From: Siphonodentalium dalli
Taxonomy: Eukaryota > Mollusca > Scaphopoda > Gadilida > Siphonodentaliidae
DNA: 64,000 nt
Assembly: GCA_032622095.1 (NCBI GenBank)
Contig: CP136064.1
Span: 185,300,209 to 185,364,208 of the forward strand
Direction of reading: 5' to 3'
Position 1 is the stretch's first letter. Every line of letters begins with the position of its first letter. Shown here piece by piece: positions 12,215 through 23,066 of the stretch. Position numbers and translations under genes: made by a program. Under the pieces are notes generated by a model that saw nothing but the letters and a program-made list of their open reading frames with translations, did no database searches and was not told the DNA's origin.

Positions 12215-12478
12215 CATATCACGACGTTGTTGGTTTATTAGTGGAGGAAAGACCGCGCATAAGGTTAATTCCACGATGAAATCACTCCACTGTACTACGT
12301 AGATATCACCGACCTCCAGGAAGCAGATAAACGATTCATGCGTCAACTCCTTTAAAATTACGTGCATGCATGGATCACAAATCCGCGCTCATCTGGATTA
12401 GAACCAGGTTCATCATCGCTGGGAGGCCTATGTTTGGCTTAATGCGCCATGCAACTTACCAAGCGAGCCACCCCTTAA
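12215..12478 (-). mobile_element. tRNA-derived SINE
   Basis: Read on the minus strand from 12478, the head GGGGTGGCTCGCTTGGTAAG resembles box A. GGTTCTAATCC (12404-12414) is a one-mismatch box B, followed by AGATGAGCGC. The body runs down to about 12215 and ends near GCGGTCTTTCCTCCACTA. That tail phrase recurs at 19597-19620 (GCGGAGGAAAGACCGC on the plus strand), which supports a dispersed element. Not a genuine tRNA: the acceptor stem does not pair. Confidence 0.55.
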
Positions 12479-12513
12479 TGACATATATAATTGTTTCTCG
12501 CGGATTTGGTGTT

Positions 12514-12530
12514 GGGGGGGGGGGGGGGGG
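12514..12530. repeat. G17 homopolymer
   Basis: Seventeen consecutive G on the plus strand. Similar G or C runs occur near 7978, 55990, 58690, 60450 and 60500. Confidence 0.95.
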
Positions 12531-12670
12531 CTAACACCTGGATGGTCGAAAGGGAAGATGGTCCTTTTCCTTTACCCCTCATGGTTTTTGCCTTTAATTT
12601 GTAAATATCAAAAAGAAAGAAAGAAACATGAAACATTGTTTTTCGCGTCCATTGTGGGAATTGTACTTGA

Positions 12671-12880
12671 CACAGGGGATTGTGATTAAGAAAACTAGTA
12701 AAAATATAAATACAAACAAATTTAAAAACAAGCGACCCACTTTCACAAGCGCATCGCTGTTGACATAAAGTATTATGTCAATTGTGATGCGTGTGTTAAA
12801 GTGGCGCGTTCGTTTTTAATCTTGATTTTTTTTTGTAGTTTACTCGTTTTCTTAACCACAAGCCCCTGTGAATTCTGCTG
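12671..12880. mobile_element. Foldback element, ~100-bp arms
   Basis: CACAGGGG at the left edge pairs with CCCCTGTG at the right edge. The arms continue inward through GATTGTGATTAAGAAAAC / GTTTTCTTAACCACAAG, and again near the centre through GCGACCCACTTTCACAAGCG / TGTGTTAAAGTGGCGCG. About 210 bp can fold into one long imperfect hairpin with an apex near 12765. CAGGGG-type ends recall hAT MITEs, but no target duplication was found. Confidence 0.6.
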
Positions 12881-13119
12881 AAGCAAGCTACTTTATCCAT
12901 TTAACTTAAACATCAGCTGATTGCTCGGTGTTTGTAAACAAAGGCGACCCGAGTGAATGAAGTTAGTCTCGCCTTTTGTTTACCATTGTGGACACCAACC
13001 GATCTAAGCGAGGGTGTGAGAATTTCTCAAGAACTAGTTATTTGTTAACCAATTTCATGACAAATTGTCAAACAACAAGAACGTGTGTGATTTAGCGTCA
13101 ATTTGACTTTTGTTTTCAG

Positions 13120-13209
13120 GGATCGCTTGGAATTAAAGGACCAGTTGGATGTCATATACACTACGTGTATTGCTTGAATCTGACCAACAAAGAACATTCG
13201 TCAGAATAA
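13120..13209 (+). CDS. Possible terminal exon fragment with Gly-X-Y start, unproven
   Basis: A good-looking 3' splice site (GACTTTTGTTTTCAG ending at 13119) is followed by an open frame of 29 codons ending in TAA at 13207-13209. The first residues read GSLGIKGPVG, i.e. three Gly-X-Y triplets, then a cysteine-containing tail. Collagen-type exons begin on Gly in this phase, so a collagen-like C-terminus is conceivable. Three triplets can easily arise by chance, and I see no further Gly-X-Y exons upstream. Treat as a hint only. Confidence 0.12.
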   Translation, partial: GSLGIKGPVGCHIHYVYCLNLTNKEHSSE

Positions 13210-16200
13210 GATGCACTTGAATCGCACATGTATACATCCTGATCAAATTGATGGGCCAGTAATAATAAAATTCAATGCAAAGTCGCCAGTCAACATCGAT
13301 AACACGAAGGACTTTGATCTAATTTCGAACACTGAACATTGATAAGCTCGAACAATTCGATTTCAAAATGGGCAGTTCTAGCACCAACATGCGAAATTTG
13401 AATGGGGAAGTATAGTTTTCTGGATCGTAAACACAACAACGCCTCAATGACGTACAACATTAGTTAAATATAGCTATTCGTCTTGACTGAAGGTGGTTGG
13501 GAATGCCCCGCCCGCCCATCGTGTTCAAGTTGTCGTGGAATCATAAACATAAATCAGGTGACAGGTGTTGGAGGTGACAGGCATACCTTAATAAAAACAT
13601 GCATGACACCATACTGTATATATGAAGAAGCCGTGTTTCGTGTTAGGTTGCCACATGTACTTGGTTCGCCCATCAAATATAGATGCAGAATAGTTTTGAC
13701 CATTTAAGTGAGCTACAAATTTGCACAGAATGTACTTAATGAATGTATGGTTTCACATCACACAAATAATCATTCATTAAAGGGGCCCAAGGCACTCGCA
13801 GTGGGTAAATGTACAAAAAAGATAAACGTGTGTAGAAACATCGCCACTATAAGAAGAACATGCATGGATAAATAGATCAACTGTTTTCTTATATTTAGTA
13901 TTGATAGTTCGCCATAAGAAAATTTCCAATGTTTGCTGTGAAGCTTTGACAAAACGTTGGTATCTTATTGGACTAATTAACGGTAATTCCACTGTAATTT
14001 AGTAATGTTAAAGTGATATGGTGATCAAACAGAAATAGAGAATAATCTTGTTCAAAGTAATAATTTTTACAAATAGTATATTCAAATTGACAACACACTT
14101 CGTCATTCTTATATATGAATTAAATTAAGTGACTATCGATGGCGAAATCTTTTTCGGAGGGTTTATCGCCTATAGATGCGTCCCGAATCGAGTAGTAAAT
14201 ATTTAAAATTGAACGTAGAGCTGACGATGTTTTCTATGGAGTGGTACGGTCGATTTGCTTCAAATTTTCGGCGATGTTAGTGGGGAATGTTACATTCCTC
14301 CAGTTGTCATAGCGCCTGAATACCAACTTAACAGTTTCACATAAGTACATAATGTGTCTTTAACATAACAATGGTTCTGATATGTGAAATCTCAATATTG
14401 CAGAATTATAAATAATGGAAATAAGAACAATGTCAATCTATTTTTTGGCATACATGTAACCAGGTTGTCATATCACCCCAAACTTTGACATAGCAATGCG
14501 ATCGTCTCTCTGCTGTTAGATGTTTGGAGCACCAATTACACATACTGTACTTATACTCGTTGTCAAATTCCAGACAGGTTCCGGGGATAAAAATTATGAA
14601 TACCTAATGAGAAGTACTTATATACGGACTAAAATGCCACGAAAGACTTATTAATAAGTCATCAATTTATAAATAATAAATGTTTAATAATTTAAGAGCA
14701 TTACTTGTCAATGTATTCCTGATATGCATGGCATAGATCAAGAGCATTGTTTTAGTTCTTCGCGAACAAAATGAAAACAATTGACTTTGCCGTGTATTTT
14801 TTTTTAGCTTTTTTTTTTTTTTTTGCCGAATTGGCCTATATATACAGCGGTTACAGCCTCTAGCTGTGTACTAAACTGTATTTCGGGTATTTATCGAAAT
14901 ATCTTATCAATCTTTCCAATTTAAGGGTTGGGGAACCTCAACTATTATCACACTGGAAAACAGTTTGGGTCCATCTAAAGTTGGCCCATCTGTAAAAGAT
15001 GCAGAAACAAAAACAGTGTAGATGGCCATTGTACAACAAATGCAAGAAATTTACCTAAAACGGTCAATTTTGACTGCGATAGTTCTTGTTTCCTGATTCA
15101 CTGCAAACATTGGATCAGACTAAATTTTCAAATAATTATCAAATTTGCTATTCTTTCACCAAAATTATTACCCATTCAACAAATACAAGTATTGATACGG
15201 TAAGTGAATCCAAAAACGATATTTTGCTTCTAAAAGAAATACATATTTTGCAGCAAATAATTTCGTCAAGTTGCATATTTTCATGGTAAACATGTGTTTC
15301 TGGTCATGATCCTTTAGATGTTCAAACAAGCAATGTTCAGTTAATTAACCTCACATCTTCTTCCCGTTAAAGTGCAAATTCCCGCAGGTATCTTACTAGT
15401 GTAGTATTGCCACAATGTATCTAATTCGAATCAGGCAGAGCTGTTTTGCATGTACATGTACCTGTGCGATCTCAAGTTTATAATCGATATTTCCCGTTCC
15501 CTTGAGTGCTAGTGAACTAAAGTATGGTACACGGCGTGAAATTGTCTCGAGTTGGTGGCAATAACACAACTGCATAGATATGGTAACCAAATCTCCCCAA
15601 AACTGCTTGGTTTTTCAGAAGAAGCCGATACTTTTCATTGCGTGGTCGAGTTGTGTATGGGGGCCATTCATACCCGATGAATGGGTTCACACAACACGAA
15701 ATAGTAAAACCTTTATTGACACCTTTTGATGACGGCCCATCCAACGTACGTGCACTCATTGATGATAAACACATGGGGTGTGCACGTTTCTTCATTCATA
15801 AAAGAACACTCGACACTAATTTCGCGGTCTGAGTGATATGAACGGAAATAACCCAATGAAACATTCCAAGACGGTGTGACCCAATGAAATGTTAACTCAT
15901 CGACTCCATGTGCCATGTTGTATATATAGGGCCTATACAACAGAACTGTGTTCAGTTTTTCTGTGATAATGTATCTGCTTATTGATGTCCCATCATATAT
16001 ATATAAATGTGTGGCAACAAAAACAAGTATTTTTTACGCTTTCGGTACCAGACAATAACCATTCGTGTGAGGTTTGATTGTCATAATTGAAAATACAAAA
16101 TGAAATTTTATCAAGTTATCGTGCACTATAATAATTCGAGATGTGGAACATGAAGGCAGGACGTTGCTGGGTCGAAATTACGTTACGAAATGTCGCACAC

Positions 16201-16495
16201 AGACCCATACTTGCTTCCGTTGATATTGTGTTGACGCAACATGCCACGAGCTACGAGAATAACGTTGGAAATGGGTGATAAATGCTCTTTTATTCTGTCA
16301 GTTGACTCGGTTGAGTGTGAATATTAGTAATTGGTGTTGAGTTTATTACGTTCCATAGAGTATGGATGCAAGTTGGTCTCAGATGTCCATGTGTGGAAAG
16401 TGACTCTATAGAACGCAAGTTATTCAACATCCATTTCTTAATTGAATTGTGGCCGGTCACATGTCCAACGTTATAACGATCACATTTGGTAAAGA
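13210..16495. other. AT-rich spacer, no recognised gene
   Basis: Contains a dispersed-repeat phrase at 13785-13815 shared with 7.8 kb, a poly-T run near 14800-14825, and scattered short open frames on both strands (for example 15517-15832) that I cannot tie to any protein. Confidence 0.4.
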
Positions 16496-16682
16496 TCAAA
16501 TGCTCTTCATTTGAACCGTATCAATAATATACTAACAAGGAATGCTCTTTATTTGCATCATATCAATAATATACTAACAAGAAATGCTCTTTATTTTAAC
16601 CACATCAATAATATACTAACAAGAAATGCTTTCTTTATTTGAACCATATCAATAATATTCTAACAAGAAATGCTCTTTATTA
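16496..16682 (+). repeat. 42-bp tandem array, ~4.3 copies
   Basis: The motif TGCTCTTTATTTGAACCAT followed by ATCAATAATATACTAACAAG repeats with starts at 16501, 16543, 16585, 16628 and 16671. Related CGCTCTTTAT-TTTACCATATC pairs occur at 40457-40535 and, reversed, at 56359-56412. The unit therefore belongs to a dispersed family that amplified locally here. Confidence 0.88.
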
Positions 16683-17047
16683 TATTTTTTGTGGTATATG
16701 CAGTCCGTATGTAACGTATTTATCGACCTTAGATTTTGTATTTTGATCTTGATTTGACACCATGCAGACCAGACATGCATGGTGTACCAAAGGCGTGCAT
16801 AAAGTCAGCCTTGAGACCGCCCTGGGGCAATATATCTGGACTAGGTTGCTACCCACAAGACCCTAACCACAAGACAGAGTTCAGTCCCCTGGCTTCTCTG
16901 GTCTGACCACTGCCATCACGTATATAACATGTATTCAATATACCATTTTGTATTTAAGACTTTTGTCCTGGTTTGATCTATAGCCAATTTGCCTACGAAT
17001 ATTGACAGTTCATTTTCAGAACGAATTGAAACCAACAAAAATGTTAA

Positions 17048-17447
17048 CCCTTTACCCAACAGAACGGCCCTGTGCCAATGCATTCTCGTATATATGCGAG
17101 TCGACCATAGGTCGCCTCGCATATATAAGATAATGCATTGGCTTAACACATATTTAAAATGATAAAATTGTCAAAGAATGTAGAAAATATTATAAGAAAA
17201 AATGGTAAAAAGTGTTAAATTTTTTTTAGGCCAATGCATTCTGTTATATATGCGAGGCGACCTATGGTCGACTCGCATATATAAGAGAATGCATTGGCAC
17301 AGGGCATAACTGTAACCAACAGAATGTGGTCAATGAACCGGTTCCAATGATATCCATATTTTTATGGTGTTATTGAGACAGACCGAAGATATTTTAGGCT
17401 GTTGAAGCTTTATTTGGGCGTTTTTGGCCGGTTTGTTGGGTAAAGGG
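17048..17447 (+). mobile_element. piggyBac-like MITE with two large internal hairpins, copy 1
   Basis: Flanked by TTAA on both sides (17044-17047 and 17448-17451), the signature target duplication of piggyBac elements. The ends CCCTTTACCCAACA / TGTTGGGTAAAGGG are inverted repeats. Inside, 17074-17142 and 17230-17298 are each a near-perfect palindrome built on GCCAATGCATTCT, TATATGCGAG, CTCGCATATATAAG and AATGCATTGGC. The two hairpins are inverted copies of each other, separated by an AT-rich stretch. No coding capacity. A second copy lies in opposite orientation at 30955-31355. Confidence 0.82.
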
Positions 17448-17879
17448 TTAAACACTTATATTCTGTATATGTTATATGACAGTGTTCAGACTAGCTCAGC
17501 CAATGGGGCGAAACTCTTCAGTGCATTAGTCCAAGGCCGTGATGTACTTGCTAGCTATTGCATGGGAAGAATATATGTGGATGTGGAACGCCGGAAATCC
17601 CCACAATATACCAACGTTCCACGCTTGTTGCACTATTAATTATACTGACACCATGACACTAACTTGATCTAATTATTGCCATTACCATGCATGCTTATAA
17701 GCTATAACTTCCATGTCGTAATAGCATATTTACACAATCATTCTGGGCACTCACGCATAAGCTCTCGGAACGCAAATTAGTTTTCATTTCACATAACCAT
17801 ACTGGCTGAAGAGAAGTGCCAAACTAAAACTACACTTTACTCAGCAGATTTCGTGAACGCTCAAGATCCAGCATTTGGA

Positions 17880-18365
17880 AAATAAGGTGCACAATCCGAT
17901 TTGATGGTCCCCATATTATCAGATTCCAACAACAACATTTCTTTAAATGCCGCTTCAGTTATCAAAATCGAATAATTGTCAAAAAATAATGCTAAGCACT
18001 GTCAACTATAGTGTAGAATTGCCCCAAAAGTGTTATATATCAACATTTTGTTCAACGCAATTTGGTATCGATTTTATCTTAACCAAAGTTGGTATATGTA
18101 TTTGCCAGCTACAAATACAGGCAACGTTCGAATATCAGTTCCGTCCAATTATTTTTACACGAGTTACGGTCATTTTTCAACTTAGAATTTGACTGATTTC
18201 ATAACATTTCGGTTTCCGACCGATAACTCCTGTTTGGATTATTTTATCTGAACAAAAGCTGGTATATGTGTGTTTCCCAGCTAAAAATACAGGCTAAGTT
18301 CGAATATGGGTTCTGTCCAATTATTTTCACATGAGTTACGGCCCTTTTTCGACTTAGAATTTTTA
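17880..18365 (+). repeat. Dispersed repeat with an internal ~170-bp direct duplication
   Basis: 17893-18067 matches 8270-8455 in the same orientation. Downstream, the block with GGTATATGT, CCAGCTA, AAATACAGGC, GTTCGAATAT, CCAATTATTTT, CACRAGTTACGG and CGACTTAGAATTT appears twice, about 170 bp apart (around 18090-18190 and 18260-18362). The GTTTCCGGCTGATAACT phrase at 56529 resembles the linker GTTTCCGACCGATAACT near 18211. Confidence 0.55.
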
Positions 18366-19293
18366 TCGCATTTTGGCATTTAAGTTGAAGTTTGATCTGA
18401 GTTGAGGAACATGGTCGATACATGGCCAATTCGATAAGAAATGAAAATTTGTTCACGCTCACTGAAGCAAGCACATTTGCAGCAAAGCTTTAAAGGAGGC
18501 GCATGCCTGTGTGTAGCTGTACAATTTTGATGTGCACAATTGAATTTTTGTAATTTATTTGTGTAATTAAAACAGATACAAACTCAGTTTATTATAGGTA
18601 TATATATGTAGGTTGGAAATTGTCACTGTATAGAAAGTAGACTTGAATTGCTCCAAATATGTAGCAATCCTGTTTTTTATTTTGAAGAACATGCGTGACA
18701 AGTGAAGTATATATAAGCGTTGGTTTTCTAGAGCAGGTCAGTCCAGGCGTTTTTGTATGTCAAGGAACTGATTGGATAATTACAAATATTCGTCAATGAG
18801 TCCCCTCGTAAAAGCGTCAACTTTAGCTAATACGTGAACAGAAGTCGCCGTGTCTGTATATTTACAGAATTAAAGACACCGGAAATTAAGAGATCTAAAT
18901 TAATTGGTTATGGGGACACAAACAGTCTCAATCGCCCAAATGAGACATTTACTTAACAGGAATTGGATTGAAGATGACATTCAACGCCAGGTGTAAATAT
19001 CATTAGTTGGGAGGACGACCCCATTCGAATTTGAGTCCAACTTAGACATATTTTCTTAATCCTTTTCCGATTTCCATCCTATATAATTATATGCCAGGCG
19101 AATACAATATGAAAACTAACTAGAGGTCAGATTCCATGGAATCAGATATACTTCCATGGTATCCCATTCCATGTGTGTGTTATGCGTATAGGTGTGTTTC
19201 TCTTCACGCGAATGCATATTGGTGTTTTGTGATCCGATGGTGGACTTGCATTGACATTTCTAAATAAGATATATATTCCAAAGGTTTGTGTCA
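18366..19293. other. no recognised feature
   Basis: AT-rich spacer; no gene or repeat recognised. Confidence 0.4.
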
Positions 19294-19375
19294 TTTGGTT
19301 CGACCCACCGTGGATGCTTAATGACAGTCTATTGCATAATGGTCGTGACCAACTGAGCCACCATTCACCCCAGCC
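19294..19375 (-). mobile_element. tRNA-derived SINE head
   Basis: On the minus strand TGGCTCAGTTGG (19350-19361) is a near-perfect box A. GGGTCGAACCA (19295-19305) is a plausible box B about 45 bp further on. The terminal stem is not paired, so this is a tRNA-derived repeat rather than a working tRNA gene. Confidence 0.45.
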
Positions 19376-19734
19376 AATCAGTTTTATTCGGTAGGGATAT
19401 ATTTTAGAGCTAATTATAACCCCTCGCCAAGACGCCCATATCAATTTCAACGGTCACGAAATTAGGCATGTCTGATTATAGCGCAATCGACAAGTAGATC
19501 AAAAGGGTGCAAAGCATATTAATGTACCATAACTCTGTTATTTCACATTTATTGGATAGTTCTTTCAGTTTCGGATTCAGAATCTTTTAGTTTTAATGGC
19601 GGAGGAAAGACCGCTTGGTTAATTAATTAATTAGTATTTCAGTGCATCATCGCTACACTATAGTCATTAACGTCTTTGTAGTAGAGTTAACTGTAATCGA
19701 GAGATAACTATATCACAATCGATAATGCTAGCTG

Positions 19735-20745
19735 AGTGCTTACCCGTCCGCTCTGAAACTAATGTTGTCCTTATATACTACCAAACACATGCAGTGTTCA
19801 AAATATAAAACACTTGATTCGCGATTTGACATTTTTTCCCCGTTTACGAGTTTCGGTGGAATTTGCCAAAAGCCTCGACCCTCCACAGGGCGTACGCCAC
19901 CTCTCCGTTGGACAGGTTACTTTTATAGTAGAGCGGACATACCTATAGTATATCGGTGAACATATTCATGCATTTGCCTGGCTCCTTGATAAGTCCGTTT
20001 GAATTTGCGTCATAAAGAGTGGGTTTGAATTTGAGTAATATATATCACCCGTTAACAACGTTACACGCTACCAGGGTTAAACCGTCCACTCTGAAACTTT
20101 GAAAAGCATACTAATCTTGCGTTTAGAACTTTAGATACTACTAATCACATCCACTCGTCGAAAAGATTTTATCTCAATATCTGATTTTCGGAGTAATTTT
20201 CCCGATTTGATTTTCGGTGGAATTTGCCAAATCTGAAACCACCCCGACACAAACACTCCGTTGAGCAGGTTGCGTTTATAGTAGAGAGGTCAAATTTTGG
20301 AGGCATACCTACAGTATACCGGCTTACATGCCACTGCATTAAACTCGCTCCTTCATTAGCCCGTTTGGATTTGGGGCTAAAAATAGGTTAGTGATAGACT
20401 ACTTAAGTATACATATTTATGTTATATAGCGTTGTCACGAGTAAACCGTTCCATCTGAAAATGAGAAAATCGCACTGTAGATGCGCGTGAACACTACCCA
20501 TCAGATGTACTCGTCAAACAAAATTTATCTCGATGTTTGAATTTCCCCCCCTTTGCATTTTCGTGGAATGTTCCTAAAGTCTCAACCACCTCGACTCGCA
20601 TTCTCCGTTGGGCAGGTTACTTTTAAAGTATAGCGGTCAAACTTTTGGGACGTATATACATACAGTATGTCAACGTACCTGCTACTACATTATCTTGCTC
20701 TTTAATTAGCCGATTTGGATTTGGCGGGAAAAATAGGTTCAATAT
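19735..20745 (+). repeat. ~350-bp tandem repeat, three diverged units
   Basis: Marker phrases recur in order: CCGTCCACTCTGAAACT-like, a TTTTCCCCG/CCCGATTTGATTTTC block, GGTGGAATTTGCCAAA at 19855 and 20216 (GTGGAATGTTCCTAAA at 20562), CTCCGTTG-GCAGGTTAC, ATAGTAGAG-GG, and TTAGCCCGTTTGGATTTG. Spacing between equivalent points is about 361 and 345 bp. The array is bounded on the right by an A-rich stretch and a TA microsatellite. Confidence 0.65.
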
Positions 20746-20855
20746 TTCCGTGGCCCGTAACGCGGAAAGCCCTGGGAAAAAAACATTTTTAAGCGGTATA
20801 TTCGGGTCCAATTCGGAATATGCAGTAAAAAATTTAGAGCGCTGGACTTATAAAA

Positions 20856-20914
20856 TTATAAAAAAAAAAATAAAAAAATAAAAAAAATAAAAAAACCTCG
20901 GTTTATTCATCCTG

Positions 20915-21007
<93 letters not shown>
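20856..21007. repeat. A-rich run followed by (TA)n microsatellite
   Basis: An A/T-only run (20856-20896) precedes a long TA dinucleotide tract (20918-21007) with one interruption. Confidence 0.95.
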
Positions 21008-21009
<2 letters not shown>

Positions 21010-21010
<1 letters not shown>

Positions 21011-21440
21011 TGTGTCCCTATTTATGGGCGGTAACTCCTCAGTATAGTAAATCAAATAGAGGCTTGCCTGTTTATGGGCGGTAACTCCTCAGGGAAAGCG
21101 CGGACACACGTTTTGATGCCCGTGGGCAGTAGGGAATATCGAGGTGTGCATACGGTGCAATTTTCGATGCTCTGCTCCTTATAATTTCCGAGATAATAAA
21201 ATGACATTTTTTCATATAAAGGGAGATAACTCCGCCGGATAAACGCGGACAATGTTCGTTGTATGCCAATCGGTTAGAACTCATTGATCCGAACATACGT
21301 ACAAACTTTCAGTTCGATACTCCCGATACTTTCAGATATTAAGTCGTTGCAAAAGTGTCGAGTATAATAATAATAATAATGAAAAATAATAGTAAAAGGG
21401 CCATAACTCCGTCTAGAAACCTTGGACCGGTATGCGGATA
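21010..21440 (+). repeat. Mollusc-type repeat with GGGAGATAACTCC modules
   Basis: GGGCGGTAACTCCTCAG occurs twice (about 21025 and 21075). GGGAGATAACTCCGCCGGAT (about 21222) and GGGCCATAACTCCGTCTAGA (about 21398) follow, each introducing a stretch that ends in an address-like phrase (CGTATGCC, GGACCGGTATGCGG). I associate such modules with mollusc repeats, an identification made from memory. Confidence 0.5.
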
Positions 21441-22038
21441 CCTTTAATTTTAGTAGACCTTAGATGCCTACATTCGCTATAGAGATTTCGCGGTCCTCCT
21501 CCCATTAGTTTTTGAGTATTTCCAATTAAACAGAAAACGACCGCAGTAGAACAACAATATACTTCCTTGGTTACACCATGGAAGTATAATTATATATCCA
21601 ACGCCAACATATATACAGGGTCTGATTACCTGTCTTATAGATAGATACTTTTTATTTCCCGAACCGCCTGTTTCGAGTCATTAGCACCAATCAGAACTCA
21701 CTGGTATATATAGTTATATAGTAGCTCCCAGATAAAAGCTTCAAATGGAAAACACACTTCTGCGATCCGAGCGTTTGTTTTTTTTATACAGCACTTAAAG
21801 AGTGAGAGACAAGCAAAACACTCAATACCGTGTTGATTGTTTTTGGGAGGTTGATTAGCGTTGACTCATTCGACACCGAAATATTGAGTGGCGAGGATTA
21901 GCGAGCGCTATAACGGTATGTTTTAAACATGGTACAGTTTGAACCAAAGTTCACCATTGGGATATATGTGTAGTGTTTTGTTTATCGTACTTATATGTTG
22001 CTTATACGTACTGTACTGTAACATGACATGGCTTTTTT
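21441..22038. other. no recognised feature
   Basis: Spacer between the repeat block and repeat D. Confidence 0.4.
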
Positions 22039-22175
22039 TTTACTAACAGTGCATACGATCTTGACAATACAATGCTATTTATGCGATATTTATGATTGGT
22101 ATAAGAACAAACTATGTCTATCTTTTAATGTTCTTTCTGTTTATGGTGGTTTTAATGGGTGTGAATATTTATACT
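22039..22175 (+). repeat. Dispersed repeat D, copy 1
   Basis: Shares ATGCTATTTATGCGATATTT, ATGATTGGTATAAGAACA, TGTCTATCTTTTAAT and CTGTTTATGGTGGTTTTAAT with 26756-26885 and, more loosely, 40573-40735. A reversed part lies at 22570-22690. The 124-codon frame starting at 22028 lies on this repeat, so it is not accepted as a gene. Confidence 0.6.
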
Positions 22176-22569
22176 CATCCCGAAGGTCATTTGTATCTTT
22201 AATGCAGTGTGATGTTATTTGTGAAGAAGACCGCACGCTTTCGAAAAATTACATGTTTAATATAATTACGCTGTTTTACAGAATTATTAAGACAAATTTC
22301 GAAAGAGATCACTACCTATATTTGTACAACAACAGATTTGAACACATTTGGTCTGATGATGATCCGAACTATAAATCACATATTGTACATGGTACAATGT
22401 AGACTATTGTCAAAACGGCTATGCACCATCTCTATAACTTATAATGGGGCGAAGAATACCACATTAAACTTAAGTGCCCAAATAGTCACGAGTTGAGACT
22501 GAGTCACTGAGATATGATCACCCTTATTTTATTTTTCGAAGACCAAACTCACATAAATTACTGCAACCA

Positions 22570-22690
22570 GTTAATTCCCATTAAAGATACGGGCGGCGTT
22601 GGTGGTGGGAATGCTGTTAAAATAGTCACATCCGTTAAAAACCGCCATAAACAGAAAGAATAGTAAAATATAGACAGACTTTGTTCCTTG
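22570..22690 (-). repeat. Dispersed repeat D, copy 2, reversed
   Basis: The reverse complement reads TGTCTATATTTTACTATTC, TTTATGGCGGTTTTTAACGG, AACAGCATTCCCACCACCAA, GCCGCCCGTATCTTTAA. It closely matches 40650-40738 and faces copy 1 at 22039. Confidence 0.55.
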
Positions 22691-23066
22691 CTCCAGGCGG
22701 GCGAATGTATGTATGTATGTATGTATGTTATAGGCTCGAAAACTGCTCGACCGATCCACTTCCAATTTGGTATGTAGGCCTACTTTGATCCCGGGAACAA
22801 TATGGGCGGGACCAATTTCACGTGCGAACGTGTCCTTGATCTTGACCCCGCTCATATACGCTCATATAGGCATGTTTCTGGACCGATCGAACAATAGTTT
22901 TATTCTTTCTCCTAATACTTTTCAACGGTGTTCGCTCAGTATTGTTCAACGTTATCACCTTGAATAAGTATATCAATCTCTCATTGTCAATAGTTTCTCA
23001 ATACCCACGGATGCGATCACAAAGAAATCCCTAAATAGCCCGGACGAAGTCGGGCACATCAGTTAG
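22691..23066 (+). mobile_element. Non-autonomous Helitron, 5' end altered
   Basis: The 3' end shows the hairpin GCCCGGACGAAGTCGGGC, then ACATCAG and TTAG followed by T (23063-23067). The body (CTCGAAAACTGCTCGACCGA, CCCGGGAACAATATGGGC, CTCATATAGGCATGTTTCTG) is the reverse of 36355-37165. A (GTAT)n run near 22707 sits where the 5' end should be. No TCTATTATATATTTT start is left, so the 5' end is truncated or replaced. Confidence 0.65.

Noticed and set aside
16496-16682. CRISPR-like regular repeat array
   Set aside because: The units are contiguous 42-bp tandem copies with no unique spacers, in an animal genome.
19294-19375. Functional tRNA genes at the box A/box B sites
   Set aside because: None of the four sites has a pairing acceptor stem or proper anticodon arm; tRNA-derived SINEs explain them better.
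22028-22402. 124-codon ATG frame
   Set aside because: Its first half is dispersed repeat D, found in at least three other places without the frame being conserved.
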